Notes: generated from the letters alone by a model not told the origin. A stretch of DNA of 64,000 nt from Pseudoalteromonas sp. DL-6 (GCF_004328665.1 NZ_CP019770.1:3100001-3164000), one strand, 5' to 3'; positions 24,709-35,257 are shown, counted from the stretch's first letter. Program-made: numbers and translations.

Positions 24709-26190
24709 TTAATGATAATGCTCGTACATTTTATCTAGCGGCTCAGAAAGGCCGCTTTCTTGCACAATACGCACATGTTTGCGTTTTAATTCGCGAGCAC
24801 TGGTAACGCCACAAGAATGTGCAATAAGCCCTGCACCGTAATGGATGTATTCATTATAATTTGCGACCCGCTGCGCTTTATCTTCAACATTTAAACCACG
24901 TTGCAAACGTTCATTATGCGTAGTAATTCCTGTTGGGCAGGTATCTTTATTACATTGCATCGCCTGAATGCAGCCTAGTGCAAACATATGCCCTCGCGCA
25001 GAAACCACAAAGTCGGCTCCTAGTGCTAATGCCCATGCGACTTTGGAAGGCACTATTAATTTACCCGAAACAATAATTTTAACTCGCTCTCTAAGACCAT
25101 GCTTCTTTAATAGCTGTATAACTAGAGGCAGGCTTTCTTTAAGCGGTAACCCCACAGAATCTAATAAAGACTGTGGTGCTGCGCCTGTGCCCCCATCAGC
25201 ACTATCAATAGTTATAAAGTCGGGTGCAGACTCAATGCCACGATGATTTATCTCGGCAAATAAACTTTCTAACCAAGTATGTTCACCAATAACCGCTTTA
25301 AAGCCTGTTGGTTTACCCGTTGCAGTTCTGATGGTGGTAAGCATGTCTAGAATATCGTTTGGATTTTTTATTTCTGGGTGCCCGTTTGGGCTAATAGAAT
25401 CCTGCCCTTCGGGTATACCTCTTATTTTGGCAATTTCAGCATTCACTTTTCGCCCAGGTAACATGCCGCCTTTGCCTGGCTTAGCACCTTGGCTCATTTT
25501 CAGTTCAAACATTTTAACTGTTGGGTGTGCAGCAACGGCTTTTAGTTTTTCTGTACTTAAATTTCCCTGCTCGTCGCGTACACCGTTTTTTGCGGTGCCA
25601 ATTTGAAATACAATATCGGCGCCACCTTCTAAGTGATACGGACTAAGCCCGCCTTCCCCCGTGTTCATCCAACATCCTGCTAATTTTGCCCCCTTCGATA
25701 GTGCACGTACAGCCGGGCTTGATAGCGCACCAAAGCTCATGCCCGATATATTAAATAACGAATTTGTGGTGTAAGGAAATTTACAATAAGGGCCAAGCGT
25801 TACGTTGCTCGGCGCTAAGGCTTCTTCATCTAAGGTGGGAAATGCACAGTTCATAAACATGACGGTGCCTGTGGTCTCTAAGCTTTGAGTTGAGCCAAAA
25901 GCGGCCGTATGATCAACATCTTTCGCCGCGCGGTAGACCCAACTACGCTCGGCGCGATTAAAGGGCATTTCTTCACGGTCTAGGGCAAAAAAATACTGCC
26001 TAAAAAACTCACCTTGACGCTCAAAGAAATAACGAAAACGTCCAATTACGGGATAGTTACGCCTAATAGCATGCTTTGTTTGCGTAACATCTCGAATATA
26101 AAAAATAGCAATTAATACAACCAGCAATCCCAATGCAACAATAAAAAGGCTGGCAAACACATCGATACTGAACATTATAAATTGGCTCAT
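24709..26190 (-). CDS. FMN-binding glutamate-synthase-like protein
   Basis: A 493-residue protein with an N-terminal membrane helix (about residues 9-30) followed by a glutamate-synthase GltB2-type (FMN, beta/alpha barrel) domain. Visible motifs include GAKPGKGGMLPG, FITIDSADGGTGAAP, KIIVSGKL and GCIQAMQCNKDTCPTGI, whose cysteines could hold an iron-sulfur cluster as in glutamate synthase. There is no amidotransferase domain, so it cannot be a full glutamate synthase. Such proteins are common in proteobacteria and of uncertain substrate. Convergent with mtnB across 15 bp. Confidence 0.85.
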   Translation of the reverse strand: MSQFIMFSIDVFASLFIVALGLLVVLIAIFYIRDVTQTKHAIRRNYPVIGRFRYFFERQGEFFRQYFFALDREEMPFNRAERSWVYRAAKDVDHTAAFGSTQSLETTGTVMFMNCAFPTLDEEALAPSNVTLGPYCKFPYTTNSLFNISGMSFGALSSPAVRALSKGAKLAGCWMNTGEGGLSPYHLEGGADIVFQIGTAKNGVRDEQGNLSTEKLKAVAAHPTVKMFELKMSQGAKPGKGGMLPGRKVNAEIAKIRGIPEGQDSISPNGHPEIKNPNDILDMLTTIRTATGKPTGFKAVIGEHTWLESLFAEINHRGIESAPDFITIDSADGGTGAAPQSLLDSVGLPLKESLPLVIQLLKKHGLRERVKIIVSGKLIVPSKVAWALALGADFVVSARGHMFALGCIQAMQCNKDTCPTGITTHNERLQRGLNVEDKAQRVANYNEYIHYGAGLIAHSCGVTSARELKRKHVRIVQESGLSEPLDKMYEHYH

Positions 26191-26270
26191 AGCTTATCCT
26201 TAAATGCTAAAAAAAAAGCGTGATGCCATCAAATAACACCACACTTTTATAGTTTCAAAATAATGCGCTT

Positions 26271-28049
26271 TTAGCTATCTGTTTTTGCTAACTCTGCTTG
26301 TATATACAAACGTATTTGCTGCTCAAGCACCGACAAAGGTACCGAACCGTGACGCAAAATTTGATGATGGAACTCACGAATATCAAACTGCTGACCTAAT
26401 GCTTGCTCAGCCTCTGCGCGCAAGCGTTTAATTGTTAACTCACCAATTTTGTAAGACAGCGCTTGAGCAGGCCACGAAATATAACGGTCGGTTTCTGTTT
26501 TTACATTGTGTAATGAAAGCGCTGTATTATCGGCCATAAAGTTCATCGCACGCTCTCGGCTCCAGCCATACATGTGCATCCCCGTATCAACCACTAAACG
26601 TGCAGCACGCCACATTTCGTAGGTTAAACGACCAAAGTTGCTGTATGGGTCTTGATAAAAGCCTGCCTCGACCCCTAAGTACTCTGAATACAACCCCCAG
26701 CCCTCACCAAACGCTGATAAATAGGCATCTCGGCGATAGCTAGGTAAGCTTTCAAGTTCTGCATTGAGTGATATTTGTAAATGATGGCCCGGGACAGCTT
26801 CGTGCAGTGTTAATGCCTCTAAAGCATAGAGTGGTCGTTTATCTAAAGCGTAAGTATTCACCCAATAAAAACCGGCTTGATCGTCACGGCTCGAACCTGA
26901 ATAGCGCCCAGTAGTATACTTAGGGGCAATATTGGCAGGCACCGGCGCTACGCCATAAGGTTTACGCGGTAAGGTATGAAATAATTTAGGTAACTGTGCA
27001 TCCATTTTTTTGGCAATGTACGCGGCCTCTTTTAATAATTGCTCAGGCGTTGTGGCGTAAAATTGCGGATCGGTACGTAAAAAGTGGATAAATTCTGCAA
27101 ACGTGCCCTTAAAGCCCACCTCTTTAATGACCGCTTCCATCTCACTGCGAATACGCGCCACCTCAGATAAACCCAGCTCATGGATTTCTTTTGGGGTCAT
27201 TTGTGTTGTGGTGTAATACTTAGCACGATTTGCATAAAAGGCTTCGCCATTGGGAGTAGACGAAATGCCAATATCGCTGCGCGCGCCAGGTAAGTATTCA
27301 GTATTAAAAAAAGTTAAGTAATCTTTATAAGCATTAATAACTTGGCCACTAATAATGGCTTTAGCTTGTTGCTGTAACGCTGCAAATTCACTGTCACTTA
27401 AGCCAGCGGTATTGTTTAAAAACGGCTTATAAAATTCAGATTGTGTTACATCGTCAACAATGTAGGCAGTAATAGAATCTTGATAGCCAATTAATACCGC
27501 TTTGGGTTGAGTTAAACCAACTTCTAATCCTTTACGCATCCAGCCTATATTTTGCTCAAAAAAGCGCGGCACTTGCTGTAATCGCTTTAGGTAGTTTTGA
27601 TAATCTTGTGCAGTTTTATAATCCGAGCTATTAACAATAAACGATAGGCTTGAATGAAAGCCATACTCTGACGTTAAAGGCATGTAGTGTGCGTTAAATA
27701 CATATTCATCAACACTATTTTGCACTTGCGCTCGAATAATACTGTAATTAATTTGGTTTTCATCACTCAGCTTGCTCATATCTATTGCATCTAAATCAGC
27801 CAATAACTGGGTGTTTTTTTGATACTGCTGCGCTAAAAAGTCAGCCGATAAGTTAGGTAATAAATAGCCATCAACTCCCTCAGGATTACTATATGGGCTT
27901 ACATTTTGGCGGTGTTGTACGATATTTTCAGCGGTTTGCGTAAATTGCTGATCGGCATTAATTGTAGTGAGCTGACACGCGCTTAATGAGCACATTAAGG
28001 TGACACTTAATAAGGAAAGACGCATTTTTTTTGAAAGAGATAAATTCAT
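26271..28049 (-). CDS. DUF885 family lipoprotein (metallopeptidase-like)
   Basis: A 592-residue envelope protein with lipobox LSAC (Cys25 region) at the N-terminus. It belongs to DUF885, which resembles zinc carboxypeptidases: LHEAVPGHHLQ carries an HEXXXH-like site, and further downstream FGEGWGLYSEY is characteristic of the family. A second segment RAMNFMADNTALSLHNVKTE is also conserved. It is predicted to degrade peptides at the cell surface or in the periplasm. Monocistronic; no strong ribosome site is evident. Confidence 0.85.
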   Translation of the reverse strand: MNLSLSKKMRLSLLSVTLMCSLSACQLTTINADQQFTQTAENIVQHRQNVSPYSNPEGVDGYLLPNLSADFLAQQYQKNTQLLADLDAIDMSKLSDENQINYSIIRAQVQNSVDEYVFNAHYMPLTSEYGFHSSLSFIVNSSDYKTAQDYQNYLKRLQQVPRFFEQNIGWMRKGLEVGLTQPKAVLIGYQDSITAYIVDDVTQSEFYKPFLNNTAGLSDSEFAALQQQAKAIISGQVINAYKDYLTFFNTEYLPGARSDIGISSTPNGEAFYANRAKYYTTTQMTPKEIHELGLSEVARIRSEMEAVIKEVGFKGTFAEFIHFLRTDPQFYATTPEQLLKEAAYIAKKMDAQLPKLFHTLPRKPYGVAPVPANIAPKYTTGRYSGSSRDDQAGFYWVNTYALDKRPLYALEALTLHEAVPGHHLQISLNAELESLPSYRRDAYLSAFGEGWGLYSEYLGVEAGFYQDPYSNFGRLTYEMWRAARLVVDTGMHMYGWSRERAMNFMADNTALSLHNVKTETDRYISWPAQALSYKIGELTIKRLRAEAEQALGQQFDIREFHHQILRHGSVPLSVLEQQIRLYIQAELAKTDS

Positions 28050-28274
28050 AGTTATTGAGCTTAATGACGTTACAGATGTGGTAAACCTATATTAGGCTGA
28101 ATAAATAGCAAATAGATATACGACCAACTGCGAAAAATATACGCCAGCAGTCATTTTATTAACTTAAGTTAATACTTAACAATTAGAGTAATTGCTCAAA
28201 AAAGCAACGGTTATTGAAATTATAGCGTCATTTTAGCCAACTACGACTCATTTTACTTTTAAATAACGGATATA

Positions 28275-29342
28275 ATGATTATTGTATCTGTGCTTGGAAG
28301 CAAATTGCCTCATTGGACGAGTTTTATAAATCAGCATTTATGCGTATTTGGTTGGTATTTGCAAATGATGTTCCATGACTCCATGGCTATAGCACAAGAA
28401 AAAATGACAAAAGTATGTATGTTTTTAGAACATCATGTTTTGCCTCCTACCCCCTTAAATTTTCAAGTTGTGTATACATACATTAGTAAAATCCATTTTG
28501 CGCTTAATAATGCTATTGATGATGCTATTGATGCCCATCAAAATATTGATGAGCTATTTATTGAGCAACTCTATTTTGAATATTTAAATCAAGGTCATAA
28601 AACCGAAGTAGCAATGATTGAAAACGTCAATGGTGTGATCAATTCACTGTCTCGAAATGCACAGCAAACCGAAAAAAAACTTAACGATTTTGCAGGTCAT
28701 GTTAATGACTGCTTGCATTCTTTAGATGAAAATAATATTGCTAACAGCCGCATCGCCTTAGAAAGGCTTAATGAGCAAACTCAGTTACTGCTCTCGCAAC
28801 AAGCCCAATTTAAACAAGAACTAAGTCAGGCAAAAAAGCTACACGAAGCAACTAAAAAACAACTCAATACCTTGCGCAAACAACATGTGATTGACCCACA
28901 AACAGGCTTATACAAACGCCATTATTTAACTAAACAAACACAGTTATGGTTAAAACAAGACAAATCAATCTCAGCAATTGCCATTCAAATTGATAATTTA
29001 GAGCATTTTATTGATAATTTTGGCGATGCAATTGGCGAAGTGATTTTAAATAAAGTAGCTAAGCAAGTGCAGAAGTATGTTTCGCAAAGTGGCTTAGCTG
29101 GGCGCTCTGCAAAAGACCAATTTATCGTTCTACTTGCTAACATTGAGCCAGAAACAGCTAAGCTGATTGCACAAAAGGTAATAGCTGGGGTTGAAAAGCT
29201 ACGTTTTATCAGTTCAAAAAGCGATTTAAAACTCCCTCCAATTTCTCTCTCTCTAGGGATTACAGAGCAACAACAAGGCGACTTTAATCAGTTGGTTAAA
29301 AGTGCCTCAAACGCGGCGTTTAAATCACGCACATCTCAATAG
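28275..29342 (+). CDS. Degenerate GGDEF-domain protein
   Basis: A 355-residue cytosolic protein with no membrane helix. Residues about 50-115 match the helical N-terminal domain often placed before GGDEF domains (FLEHHVLPPTPLNFQVVYTYIS). Residues about 115-205 are coiled coil. The C-terminal domain has the GGDEF fold (DPQTGLYKRHYLTKQ at about 212-226) but the active-site loop reads RSAKDQF (near 29100-29123) instead of RYGG(D/E)EF, and no RxxD inhibitory site precedes it. It is probably not an active cyclase. The start is uncertain; an internal ATG near residue 32 (MFHDSMA) would be adequate. Confidence 0.78.
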   Translation: MIIVSVLGSKLPHWTSFINQHLCVFGWYLQMMFHDSMAIAQEKMTKVCMFLEHHVLPPTPLNFQVVYTYISKIHFALNNAIDDAIDAHQNIDELFIEQLYFEYLNQGHKTEVAMIENVNGVINSLSRNAQQTEKKLNDFAGHVNDCLHSLDENNIANSRIALERLNEQTQLLLSQQAQFKQELSQAKKLHEATKKQLNTLRKQHVIDPQTGLYKRHYLTKQTQLWLKQDKSISAIAIQIDNLEHFIDNFGDAIGEVILNKVAKQVQKYVSQSGLAGRSAKDQFIVLLANIEPETAKLIAQKVIAGVEKLRFISSKSDLKLPPISLSLGITEQQQGDFNQLVKSASNAAFKSRTSQ

Positions 29343-29449
29343 CTCAGCACACTGTTTACACAATAAATTAGCTGATAAATCATATTCAAATTGCACCCTT
29401 GGTGCACAATCAAGTACACTAGTCTTTATTACCACGATAGAGATTAATC

Positions 29450-30205
29450 ATGAACGAGAACCCTGAAAAGACCACGCATTTTGGCTATAAAACTGTTGCC
29501 GAAACCGAAAAAGCTTCTATGGTTGCTGATGTATTTCATTCTGTTGCGACAAAGTACGATGTTATGAATGATCTCATGTCTTTTGGTATTCATCGTTTAT
29601 GGAAACGCCAAACAATTGCTAGTTCAGGAATTCGTAAAGGTCATCATGTATTAGACTTAGCCGGTGGTACTGGCGATTTAACCGCAAAGTTTAGCCAACT
29701 TGTTGGCGATACCGGTCAGGTTGTTCTAGGTGATATAAACTCTTCAATGCTAAAGGTAGGCCGTGAAAAACTGCATAACTTAGGCCTTGTCGGTAACATT
29801 GATTACGTGCAAATGAATGCTGAAGCGTTGCCATTCCCTGATAATAGTTTTGATTTAATTACGATTGCCTTTGGTCTGCGTAATGTAACCGACCAAAACA
29901 AAGCGCTGCGCTCTATGTACCGTATTTTAAAGCCAGGTGGTCGTTTACTGATTCTTGAGTTTTCAAAACCGGAGCAAGAGCTTCTTAGCAAGGCGTATGA
30001 TTTTTACTCTTTCAACATTTTACCTACTATGGGCAAACTGGTAGCTAACGACAGTGAATCGTACCAATACTTAGCTGAGTCAATTCGTATGCACCCAGAT
30101 CAAGAAACACTTAAAAGAATGATGGTCGAAGCAGGATTTGAGCAAGCGACTTATCAAAACCTAACCGGTGGTATTGTTGCCCTTCATCGTGGATTTAAAT
30201 ACTAA
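29450..30205 (+). CDS. ubiE: Ubiquinone/menaquinone biosynthesis methyltransferase
   Basis: A 251-residue SAM-dependent C-methyltransferase for ubiquinone and menaquinone. The SAM motif [16 protein letters not shown] (residues about 66-80) and the downstream ADGSFDLI-like [16 protein letters not shown] and [17 protein letters not shown] are present. The tail [12 protein letters not shown] is the UbiE terminus. It is the first gene of a compact ubiE-ubiJ-ubiB-tat run. Confidence 0.97.
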   Translation: MNENPEKTTHFGYKTVAETEKASMVADVFHSVATKYDVMNDLMSFGIHRLWKRQTIASSGIRKGHHVLDLAGGTGDLTAKFSQLVGDTGQVVLGDINSSMLKVGREKLHNLGLVGNIDYVQMNAEALPFPDNSFDLITIAFGLRNVTDQNKALRSMYRILKPGGRLLILEFSKPEQELLSKAYDFYSFNILPTMGKLVANDSESYQYLAESIRMHPDQETLKRMMVEAGFEQATYQNLTGGIVALHRGFKY

Positions 30206-30217
30206 GGTTAGTAATTT

Positions 30218-30877
30218 ATGGCGCTTGAAGAACACAATAAAGAACAATCAGCGGCAGGCAGTTTTTTTATGCTACCAAGCTTTGTACTTTCGCTGATTGA
30301 GCAAGTATTAAATCAAGCACTTAAACTCGACCCGAGCTTAGTCGATAAGCTAAAATCGGTAGAACATCAGCGTTTATTAGTTGAAGTTAGAGATTGGCAG
30401 CAAAAAATAGCCATTACCTATGCCAATCAGCAGCTACATCTTTACACAGCAATAGATGTTACAAGCGCTGACTGTATGATCAGTGCCAATATTAATACCT
30501 TGCTTACACTTAAAAATCCAGCCATGCTTACTCAGCTTATTCGCCAAAACAAGCTTGATTTACAAGGTGATTTAAACATAGCTCAAAGCTATAGTTCAGC
30601 TTTTTCAAGTGTAGATATTGATTGGCCAGAGCAACTAGCAAAGCATATTGGCGACGCGCCTGCACAACAGCTTTATTTGTACTTGAAATCATTTAAGCAG
30701 CAAGGTAAAAAAGCAAAATCACAGCTCGACAGCACTTTTATTAGTGTGTGCCAAGACGAACTGGCAATCACCATTCATCCATTAGAGCTTGAGCAATTTA
30801 AACAACAAAATAGAGCACTAAAAGGCCAAGTTGCCGCCATTGAGCAACGTATTAATGCCCTAATTAAAGCCCTTTAA
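30218..30877 (+). CDS. ubiJ: Ubiquinone biosynthesis accessory factor UbiJ (SCP2 domain)
   Basis: A 219-residue protein with an N-terminal SCP2-like lipid-binding fold (about residues 20-125) and a C-terminal helical tail with the coiled-coil QFKQQNRALKGQVAAIEQRINAL. UbiJ helps hydroxylation steps of ubiquinone synthesis in the soluble Ubi complex by binding lipid intermediates. It lies between ubiE and ubiB, 12 nt from the former and 17 nt from the latter, as in E. coli. Confidence 0.92.
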   Translation: MALEEHNKEQSAAGSFFMLPSFVLSLIEQVLNQALKLDPSLVDKLKSVEHQRLLVEVRDWQQKIAITYANQQLHLYTAIDVTSADCMISANINTLLTLKNPAMLTQLIRQNKLDLQGDLNIAQSYSSAFSSVDIDWPEQLAKHIGDAPAQQLYLYLKSFKQQGKKAKSQLDSTFISVCQDELAITIHPLELEQFKQQNRALKGQVAAIEQRINALIKAL

Positions 30878-30894
30878 CGCACTAAGGATCTTTT

Positions 30895-32496
30895 GTGTCA
30901 ACTGCCCGACTGTATTACATAACTAGAACTCTGCTTAGCTACGGACTTGATGAGCTTGTACCTAAACATAAAGTACCTTGGTTTGCTAAAATCGCTCGTG
31001 GCAGCTTGTTTTGGTTACGCAATCAACACAAAGATAAACCCCCTGGCTTAAGACTTCGCTTAGCACTGCAACAACTTGGCCCTGTGTGGATAAAGTTTGG
31101 CCAAATGCTCTCAACTCGACGCGACTTACTGCCTCATGACATCGCCTTGGAATTAGCCTTTTTACAAGATCAGGTAGAGCCGTTTGAAGGTGAGCTGGCA
31201 CAGGAAATCATCGAAAAAGCATTAGAAATAGATAATATTAGCGAGTTATTTAGCGAATTCTCACAAACACCTCTGGCATCGGCATCAATTGCTCAAGTGC
31301 ATACGGCTACCCTTATTGACGCGCAGGGCGATTCGCAAGATGTCGTTATTAAAGTTATTCGTCCTAATATTGAACAGCAAATAAATGCCGACTTAGCCTT
31401 AATGGAAAAATTAGCTAAGGTGATTGGTAAGTTAATTAACGAAGCAAGACGCTTACGCCCTGTAGAAGTGGTTAAAGAGTATAAAAAAACATTGCTCGAT
31501 GAACTCGACTTAATGCGTGAGGGTGCTAATGGCATTCAATTAAAGCGTAACTTTGAAGGCTCAGAATCACTTTATATCCCTGCTGTATACAGCGACTATA
31601 GCCGCAGTAATGTACTGGTTATGGAGCGTATTTACGGTATCCCAGTGTCAGATACTGAGGCACTGATGGCACAAAACACTAATATGAAGTTATTAGCAGA
31701 GCGCGGAGTAGAAGTGTTTTTTACTCAAGTATTTCGCGACAGTTTTTTTCATGCTGACATGCATCCAGGTAATATTTTTGTCTCCCGCGAACACCCGCAC
31801 AACCCTAAATACATAGGTATTGATTGCGGTATAGTCGGCACACTTAACAAAGAAGATAAACGCTACCTAGCAGAAAACTTTATTGCCTTTTTTAACCGCG
31901 ACTACCGCCAAGTAGCACAGCTTCACGTAGATTCAGGCTGGGTGCCACCCGATACCAGCATTGAAGAATTTGAGTTTGCTATACGCACCGTGTGCGAACC
32001 TATTTTTAATAAGCCACTGGCTGAAATATCATTTGGCCATGTGCTAGTTAACTTATTTAATACCGCACGTCGTTTTAATATGCAGGTTCAACCGCAACTC
32101 GTCTTATTACAAAAAACCTTGCTGTATGTTGAAGGCCTTGGCCGCCAGTTATACCCTCAACTAGATTTATGGAAAACAGCAAAACCATTTTTAGAAGACT
32201 GGGTTAAACAACAAGTAGGCCCGCTGTCTGTGCTAAAGCAAATGTATGCAAACTTACCGTTTTGGGCAGAAAAAATGCCTGAGCTACCCGATTTAATTTA
32301 TCAAAATTTAAAGCGAGCACCACACGCTTATGCCCCTGCTACTAAGGTTTCACATAAGCCTTTGGTTTTAGGACTGTTTAGCAGTGCTGCGATGATTGTG
32401 TCTACTTTATTTTATTTACAACACAACTTAATCGCTGCCGGCGCTGTCTTAAGCTGTGCTGTTATTGGTTTTATAGCGGCTTGGCGCCGCGCATAA
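30895..32496 (+). CDS. ubiB: Ubiquinone biosynthesis regulatory kinase-like protein UbiB
   Basis: A 533-residue atypical kinase of the ABC1/ADCK family needed for ubiquinone synthesis. The family motif KxGQ is at residues 67-70 ([14 protein letters not shown]). It also has the alanine-rich ASASIAQVH loop, the catalytic-type [13 protein letters not shown] and the DCGIVG motif. Two hydrophobic segments near the C-terminus (about 490-530) anchor it to the membrane. A GTG start follows AAGGATCTTTT, and the gene joins the ubiE-ubiJ run. Confidence 0.96.
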   Translation: MSTARLYYITRTLLSYGLDELVPKHKVPWFAKIARGSLFWLRNQHKDKPPGLRLRLALQQLGPVWIKFGQMLSTRRDLLPHDIALELAFLQDQVEPFEGELAQEIIEKALEIDNISELFSEFSQTPLASASIAQVHTATLIDAQGDSQDVVIKVIRPNIEQQINADLALMEKLAKVIGKLINEARRLRPVEVVKEYKKTLLDELDLMREGANGIQLKRNFEGSESLYIPAVYSDYSRSNVLVMERIYGIPVSDTEALMAQNTNMKLLAERGVEVFFTQVFRDSFFHADMHPGNIFVSREHPHNPKYIGIDCGIVGTLNKEDKRYLAENFIAFFNRDYRQVAQLHVDSGWVPPDTSIEEFEFAIRTVCEPIFNKPLAEISFGHVLVNLFNTARRFNMQVQPQLVLLQKTLLYVEGLGRQLYPQLDLWKTAKPFLEDWVKQQVGPLSVLKQMYANLPFWAEKMPELPDLIYQNLKRAPHAYAPATKVSHKPLVLGLFSSAAMIVSTLFYLQHNLIAAGAVLSCAVIGFIAAWRRA

Positions 32497-32575
32497 ACTA
32501 AGTGCTATTTACCGCTTTGGGCGTATAATCAGCACTTAATCTTACTATTTTATGGCTTAAAAGCAGGAGAGAACC

Positions 32576-32836
32576 ATGGGGTTTGGTGGTATTAGTATTT
32601 GGCAATTATTAATTGTACTTGCAATCATCGTACTTTTATTTGGTACAAAAAAACTACGCGGTATGGGTGGTGATTTAGGCGGCGCAGTTAAAGGCTTTAA
32701 AAAAGCCATGTCTGATGAACAAAGCGCTGAAAAACAAACCAGCGAGAATAAAGCTGAACAAATTAAAAATTCAGCAGAGTCAAAACCTGCCGATGTAAAC
32801 ACAACTGACAAAACCAAAGACAACGACAAGGTTTAG
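32576..32836 (+). CDS. tatA: Sec-independent translocase subunit TatA
   Basis: An 86-residue TatA with a single N-terminal membrane helix (about residues 6-24, [16 protein letters not shown]), the amphipathic [24 protein letters not shown] helix split across residues 22-45, and an acidic tail. TatA forms the translocation pore for folded twin-arginine proteins. It is followed 5 nt later by tatB. The ribosome site CAGGAGAGA precedes the ATG. Confidence 0.95.
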   Translation: MGFGGISIWQLLIVLAIIVLLFGTKKLRGMGGDLGGAVKGFKKAMSDEQSAEKQTSENKAEQIKNSAESKPADVNTTDKTKDNDKV

Positions 32837-32841
32837 CCAAC

Positions 32842-33174
32842 ATGGGAATGTGGGAGCTTGTTGTGGTATTTATTGTCGGCTTGGTAGTACTTGGACCAGA
32901 GCGCTTACCTGTTGCTATAAGAACAGTAAGCCGTTGGGTTAAAACTGCCAAAGCAATGGCCAACTCAGTAAAAGCTGAGGTGAGTGAAGAACTGCGTGTT
33001 CACGAATTACATGAGAACCTTAAAAAAGCAGAGCAACAAGGCTTAAAAGATTTAAGCCCTGACCTACAAAACTCTGTTTCTGAGCTGCAACAAGCAGCGC
33101 AATCAGTTACTCACAGCTATAAAAAAAGTCAAAGCCATGCCACTAATAACCAACAAACAGATGACTCAAAGTGA
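32842..33174 (+). CDS. tatB: Sec-independent translocase subunit TatB
   Basis: A 110-residue TatB: membrane helix WELVVVFIVGLVVLGPERLP at residues 4-23 with the conserved Gly-Pro hinge, then the amphipathic helix VAIRTVSRWVKTAKAMANSV and a charged coiled-coil tail. TatB pairs with TatC in the receptor that recognises twin-arginine signals. Its length is shorter than E. coli TatB, mainly in the variable tail. Confidence 0.93.
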   Translation: MGMWELVVVFIVGLVVLGPERLPVAIRTVSRWVKTAKAMANSVKAEVSEELRVHELHENLKKAEQQGLKDLSPDLQNSVSELQQAAQSVTHSYKKSQSHATNNQQTDDSK

Positions 33175-33220
33175 ATATAGCACTCTCTTTTCATACATTT
33201 AATACAGGGTATAAAGAACA

Positions 33221-33961
33221 ATGACTGAAGAAGTAAAGTCAGGGTTCGTTGCTCACTTAATTGAATTACGTGACCGATTAATTAAATCGCTATTGAGTAT
33301 TTTAGTGATTTTTATTGGCTTGGTTTACTTTGCAAACGATATTTATACGTTTGTAGCTGCTCCTTTAGTCGCTCATTTACCCAGCACCGCTACTATGATA
33401 GCAACGGATGTCACCGCACCATTTTTCGCTCCCTTTAAACTAACTTTGTTTGTTGCTTTATTTGCTGCTATTCCTTGGATTTTACATCAAATTTGGGGAT
33501 TTATAGCCCCCGGTTTATATCAGCACGAAAAGAAAATGCTGATGCCAATATTAGCTTCTAGCATCATCTTATTTTATAGTGGCATAGCTTTTTGTTACTT
33601 TGTGGTGCTACCCATTATCTTAGGGTTTTTCACCAGTGTAGGGCCGCAAATGATGACCCTTGCACCGGATATAAGTAGTTACTTAGGCTTTGTACTTAAG
33701 CTATTTTTTGCATTTGGTATCGCATTTGAAATCCCTGTGGCAATTATGTTGCTCTGCTGGAGCCGCGCCACAACCACACAAAGTTTAAAAGAAAAGCGCC
33801 CTTATATAGTGGTTGGCGTATTTGTAGTGGCAATGTTTTTAACGCCACCGGATGTGCTATCACAAACTCTCTTAGCATTGCCCATGCTGCTGTTATTTGA
33901 GCTTGGTTTAATTTTAGCTAAATTTTATACCGCAAAACCACAACAAGAATCTGAGGAATAA
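33221..33961 (+). CDS. tatC: Sec-independent translocase subunit TatC
   Basis: A 246-residue polytopic protein with six hydrophobic segments, the receptor core of the Tat translocase. The N-terminal LIELRDRLIKSLL motif, which contacts twin-arginine signals, and the FAFGIAFEIPV segment are present, and TPPDVLSQTLLALPMLLLFE near the C-terminus is typical. It completes the tatABC set. The next gene begins one base after its stop. Confidence 0.97.
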   Translation: MTEEVKSGFVAHLIELRDRLIKSLLSILVIFIGLVYFANDIYTFVAAPLVAHLPSTATMIATDVTAPFFAPFKLTLFVALFAAIPWILHQIWGFIAPGLYQHEKKMLMPILASSIILFYSGIAFCYFVVLPIILGFFTSVGPQMMTLAPDISSYLGFVLKLFFAFGIAFEIPVAIMLLCWSRATTTQSLKEKRPYIVVGVFVVAMFLTPPDVLSQTLLALPMLLLFELGLILAKFYTAKPQQESEE

Positions 33962-33962
33962 T

Positions 33963-34472
33963 ATGAACAAGCATTTACTTTCTTTACTCGCTTTAGCCAG
34001 CGTACCGGCTTTAGCTGCTACTCCTATTAACGAGCAAGCATTACAAGCCTGTAGTTTTATTGAAAACGACTTTAATCGTTTACTATGTTATGACAATACC
34101 ATTGCAGGAAAGTCATTAACACAACCAGCTCAAAGCCAGCTAAGCAAATCGGCGCAAACAAATGTAAAAGCTGAAACTCCCGCTGTAACAGCCCCTGTGG
34201 CCACCAAAGCAAAAGAGTTTGGTTTAGAGCATAAAAACATTGCGGAAAATAGCGAAGAAGCAATTTCATCAACAATAGCTAATGTTGAAAAAGCGCCCTA
34301 TGGTGAGCTAATTATTACTTTAGAGAACAATCAGCAGTGGCGTCAAATTGGCTCAGATAGCTTAAGATTAGACAAAGGCGATACCGTTATTATTAGTCGC
34401 GGTGTATTTAATTCTTTTTTACTTAAAAAAGCAGATCAAAACCGCTCAATTCGTGTAAAGCGCACTCAGTAA
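33963..34472 (+). CDS. Exported protein of unknown function in the tat operon
   Basis: A 169-residue protein with a Sec-type signal peptide (MNKHLLSLLALASVPALAA) and no recognisable domain name. After the signal come two cysteines (QACSFIENDFNRLLCYD, about residues 30-45) that could form a disulfide. Residues about 110-165 have a compact beta pattern: GELIITLENNQQWRQ, LDKGDTVIISRG, SFLLKKADQNRSIRVKR. It begins one base after tatC, and its stop codon overlaps the tatD ATG by one base (TAATG). Translation is thus coupled to both, but nothing in the sequence shows a Tat role. Confidence 0.72.
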   Translation: MNKHLLSLLALASVPALAATPINEQALQACSFIENDFNRLLCYDNTIAGKSLTQPAQSQLSKSAQTNVKAETPAVTAPVATKAKEFGLEHKNIAENSEEAISSTIANVEKAPYGELIITLENNQQWRQIGSDSLRLDKGDTVIISRGVFNSFLLKKADQNRSIRVKRTQ

Positions 34473-35257
34473 TGCAATACATGATGATTGATGCTGGCGT
34501 AAATTTAACTAATCATCAATTTGATGGTCAGCATCAAGAGGTGCTCGCTAGAGCAAAAGAGGCTGGCGTTAAACATATGCTAATTATTGGCTGCGATATA
34601 AGTTCAAGTGAAGAATCATTAGCACTTGCTGCACGCTATGGCCAATATGCTAGCGCAGGTATCCACCCCCATGATGCAAAAACAGCAACCTCTGAACTTG
34701 AGCAACAACTCACTAAGCTCGCACAAAGTGCGCCGGTTATTGCCATTGGTGAATGCGGCCTAGATTACAATCGCGACTTTTCTCCAAGAGATGTGCAGCG
34801 TGCTGTGTTTCGTCGTCAGCTCGCATTAGCCGAAAAGCTAAACCTGCCGGTTTACTTACACGAACGCGATGCCAGTGACGACATGCTCTCTATTTTAAAT
34901 GAGTTTACTGTACGCGGTGTACTGCACTGTTTTACCGGTGATGCGCAAGCGCTTGCAGGTTACTTAAAACTAGGTCTTTATATTGGTATTACTGGCTGGG
35001 TGTGCGATGAGCGACGTGGCAAAGAATTACAACAGCTGATCCCCAGCATCCCAATTGAGCGCTTATTAATTGAAACCGATGCACCCTTTTTAATCCCCCG
35101 CACTGTTAAACCTAAACCAAAATCAAGACGTAATGAGCCAGCATTACTTCATTATGTTTGTGATACCCTTGCTCAGCTTTATGGCATCCCTGCATCTGAC
35201 GTGGCAAAATATACGAGTGAAAACTTTAATCACTTATTTGGATTAGAGAAAAAGTAA
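34472..35257 (+). CDS. tatD: TatD family metal-dependent DNase
   Basis: A 261-residue TatD with the family N-terminus MMIDAGVNLTNHQFDG, then AGIHPHD, AIGECGLDYNRDFS, LHCFTGD, GITGWVCDERRG and ETDAPFLIPR. These conserved His, Glu and Asp residues bind two metal ions; E. coli TatD is a DNase with roles in DNA repair and quality control. The end segment RRNEPALLHYVCDTLAQL matches as well. Start and stop both overlap neighbours by one base. Confidence 0.95.
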   Translation: MQYMMIDAGVNLTNHQFDGQHQEVLARAKEAGVKHMLIIGCDISSSEESLALAARYGQYASAGIHPHDAKTATSELEQQLTKLAQSAPVIAIGECGLDYNRDFSPRDVQRAVFRRQLALAEKLNLPVYLHERDASDDMLSILNEFTVRGVLHCFTGDAQALAGYLKLGLYIGITGWVCDERRGKELQQLIPSIPIERLLIETDAPFLIPRTVKPKPKSRRNEPALLHYVCDTLAQLYGIPASDVAKYTSENFNHLFGLEKK

